Origin: DATGFK01 sp040007395
GTDB lineage: Bacteria > Chloroflexota > Anaerolineae > Aggregatilineales > UBA2796
Reading direction: 5' to 3'
Length of the DNA stretch: 14,236 nucleotides
Assembly (NCBI GenBank): GCA_040007395.1
Contig: JBDTVG010000188.1
Span: 1-14,236 of the forward strand
Within the stretch, counting starts at the first letter, position 1. The number at the start of each line of letters is the position of its first letter. Position numbers and translations under genes: made by a program. The notes beneath the pieces were generated by a model. The model searched no databases, was not told the origin of the DNA, and saw nothing but the letters and a program-made list of their open reading frames with translations. Shown here in pieces: positions 13,101-14,236 of the stretch.

Positions 13101-14236
13101 AGTACCGAATAGATCAACCCCTCGCCAATAATGCGATCTGTGTCAATCTTGCGGTATTGCAACACTGCAAAGCTAAGACCCAACGGGAAGACAACCAGCG
13201 GAGGCAGAAGATACACTGTTGAGAAACTGAGACCTGTCAGGTTGATATTACCAGCTTGGGCAACACGTTCTCCCAATATGGTAAGCACCCACAGGATTTG
13301 CGGGGCGACAGCAATGGAAATGCCGAGCAATGCCAATGTTGCCTGATCACGCAGCACTACAGAAGTCGAGGTTCTACGGCGCATTAGCAGACTGACGAAC
13401 AGAGCAACCCCGGCAAACCCAACTAGAATTAACGCAACTAACAGCGTGCTGTTATAAGTAATTGGGTCATTCGGGCGATAGAAACTTACACAGACGATAA
13501 ACCCGATCACAGTATAGAAAACAGGCAGCAGCCGCAGTATCGCTGTCCGCCGCAGCACAACTAGTGTATAGGGGAAAGACATCGCCAGATAGAGCAGTGC
13601 GCCAGCCAGAACGCATACGACCAGCGACCATGGCAAAACCATCTGGAAAGTCGTTAATAGCTCAAAGCGGCCTACTACTGCAAACGCGCCAGCGGCACAA
13701 ATCACAGCGATCAGGCGGGGAGTCGATTGCCACCAACGCAGAATCAACGTAACGCCGCCAATTGCTAGCAAGATCAGAGCAACAATGAACCCAACTCCAA
13801 ACTGCAACAGAAAGTCGGGCAGGGGCATCTGCACCACACGGAAGCTGTAGTTACACACCACACCGTCGGCGGTTACACTTTCGAAATTAGCACAGCTTGG
13901 GGTGAGCGATTTGCCATTGGCGGGGCGAAGCACTTGTACCGTTACCAGTTCACCCGGTGTTAGCCGCGCCATCGCCCCGTTCAAGAGTGACACACTACCA
14001 TCAAAAACAACATCCTCGGTCAGGTGAGTTTCGCTGTGCATTTGCAGGATCTGATCATTGACCCTTAGGCCAGCCTTTAACCCAGACCACGATTCAGATT
14101 GGAGTGGTCGAGCCATACCAACAGATAGTGTATTGGTAGTCAAAACTCCTAGAAAAGGGCGTTGATACCATGAAACGGCAAGCACTGCTCCATAGATGAC
14201 GCTAACAATGCCGATGATTAACGCGACAGCGGAAAG
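10106..14236 (-). CDS. Large membrane sensor histidine kinase with PDZ-like domain and four GAF domains, N-terminus beyond the window
   Basis: The frame stays open to the right edge. At least 1376 residues are encoded, and the 17 codons beyond the GTG at 14185 encode a hydrophobic helix (LIIGIVSVIYGAVLAV). The start therefore lies outside the window. Numbering from the edge, the order is an N-terminal helix, then a PDZ-like domain (about 30-107, with W-GL-AGLRVNDQIL), then about nine transmembrane helices (143-425). GAF-type domains follow at about 447-597 (divergent), 614-775, 787-947 and 962-1120, with helical linkers. The kinase core comes last: HisKA with the phospho-acceptor H1140 in FVAHELKNP, N-box N1259 in SNANKYTPP, G1 DTGIGM (1296-1301) and G2 GTGLG (1326-1330). 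All catalytic boxes look intact. It would autophosphorylate on H1140 in response to membrane or small-molecule signals. No receiver domain is fused and no response regulator is visible, so the partner is unknown. It ends in TAA at 10106-10108. Confidence 0.92.
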   Translation of the reverse strand, partial: LSAVALIIGIVSVIYGAVLAVSWYQRPFLGVLTTNTLSVGMARPLQSESWSGLKAGLRVNDQILQMHSETHLTEDVVFDGSVSLLNGAMARLTPGELVTVQVLRPANGKSLTPSCANFESVTADGVVCNYSFRVVQMPLPDFLLQFGVGFIVALILLAIGGVTLILRWWQSTPRLIAVICAAGAFAVVGRFELLTTFQMVLPWSLVVCVLAGALLYLAMSFPYTLVVLRRTAILRLLPVFYTVIGFIVCVSFYRPNDPITYNSTLLVALILVGFAGVALFVSLLMRRRTSTSVVLRDQATLALLGISIAVAPQILWVLTILGERVAQAGNINLTGLSFSTVYLLPPLVVFPLGLSFAVLQYRKIDTDRIIGEGLIYSVLGVMLIFGYLLITSATYFLTSGFVRADNPILIAITLFIIALLFTPMRLTLGQSIDRAFFRQRRIYEKRVEQFARSLTTSVDLADTVSKLKEQLEDTVAPRDIFFFLLNLMNSEYEVYVDPAVGHAQTDIRFSSTSPLVQVFSKDMSLLHVEATHTLPPELVAERARLAVLNTPVIVRLQSVKRLNGFLALGPRQDGSPYGYEDLRFIESLAEQAASAFERAQMIIEAQRNANELRVLAQVSAALNIVMDFDTLLEFVYAQVDKVISAPNFYIALREPEGEDLYYTFYQEEGDRVPEREGYRWHMGRDLISEVVRSGQPIRTDNYLQEMARRDPRVQVENSALRGWMGVPLNAGGSTALGCLAVATTEAAVTYTADQIRIFWNIADLAATAIYKTRLFSQAEERARQMKALNDISSKLASEFENLDALLQVITDSAIEILRGEAGSLLLRDDATGDLIFQLAVGGSGQELVGSRIPAGSGIAGTVVQTGRHVIVNDTQQDARWYGEIDPDATPMSRFNTRAILAVPLTTRAGVIGVLEVINKRDGTAFVEDEVNLLTLFAGQAAVAIENARLFQMTDKALAERVQQLDNMQRIDQELNRTLDFRRVVDLTIDNSIRESGADTGALLIVNADPLGFEVAGSVGYPDGILSTNELYPITLGIMGKVYRTRQPALITQVEMQTESDHYEFLPGAQSQLAVPLFTGTAVSGVLVLESLSSDIFTMVTSSFIQGLAEHANTAITNAQLFSRLEEANEARSKFVGFVAHELKNPMASIKGYAEVLLGGMTGAMSEQQQNFIAVIRRNVVRMQQLVDDLKDLTAQERGQLTLRLAPVSFNNVILETLRPQQRAIDEKNQTVNLNFSENLPLVWGDELRLIQIMTNFVSNANKYTPPDGAITIMAEVTENKWNPNGSPEVIHCAIVDTGIGMDDEDLKKLFTPYWRSENARAREQPGTGLGMTLTRGLVEQHGGTIWVESIINVGTTFHFTVPLAPLDEKANPVVDR

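Noticed and set aside
1..14236. CRISPR arrays, tRNA or rRNA genes
   Set aside because: No spaced direct repeats of CRISPR type, no cloverleaf-like tRNA sequence and no rRNA segments were recognised on reading. The CAGAG array has no spacers of CRISPR length.

Overview
Kind of organism. This is a bacterial chromosome fragment of intermediate GC with long intergenic spacers, palindromic repeats and a decayed transposase. The gene set is a TIR protein with an FGE-like domain, a fused two-unit FtsX permease, a very large membrane histidine kinase with several GAF domains, and 'CCCTAAATCCCTC'-type repeats. It resembles free-living Chloroflexota (Anaerolineae-like) or similar large environmental genomes. 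This is inferred from gene style; no rRNA or other marker gene is present.

Layout. (1) Left edge to 1601, minus strand: a TIR protein whose C-terminal C-type-lectin/FGE-like domain ends in what looks like the variable region of a diversity-generating retroelement (DGR). A heptameric CAGAG repeat follows just past its stop codon. (2) 1602-2136: a gene-poor spacer with a weak promoter candidate for the TIR gene and a probable decayed IS982-like transposase. (3) 2137-4272, plus strand: a MaoC-like (R)-specific enoyl-CoA hydratase, then a 143-bp element bounded by inverted repeats, then a secreted beta-propeller protein of AT-richer composition. (4) 4469-7872, plus strand: a two-gene ABC operon (MacB/LolD-type ATPase and a duplicated FtsX permease) joined by a 4-nt ATGA overlap. 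(5) 7873-8045: a palindromic repeat between convergent genes. (6) 8046-9485, minus strand: a CLC antiporter with CLC-F (fluoride) motifs. Its leader holds a TTGACA promoter, a fluoride (crcB-motif) riboswitch aptamer and an overlapping intrinsic terminator. (7) 9645-10105: a spacer with a MITE-like element related to the repeat in (5), plus small hairpins. (8) 10106 to the right edge, minus strand: a giant sensor histidine kinase, cut at its N-terminus by the window edge.

How the parts work together. The fluoride cassette is a self-contained regulatory circuit: fluoride should stabilise the aptamer pseudoknot, prevent the terminator and switch on the exporter. The ATPase and permease form one transporter. 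The TIR protein looks like a diversifiable recognition and effector protein. Its DGR template and reverse transcriptase, if they still exist, would lie beyond the left edge. The other genes show no obvious pathway link to one another.

Most notable. The DGR-like adenine-substitution pattern at 63-146 and the complete fluoride riboswitch/terminator/CLC-F unit at 8046-9644 stand out. Both were read by eye without alignments, so homology statements rest on recognised motifs.
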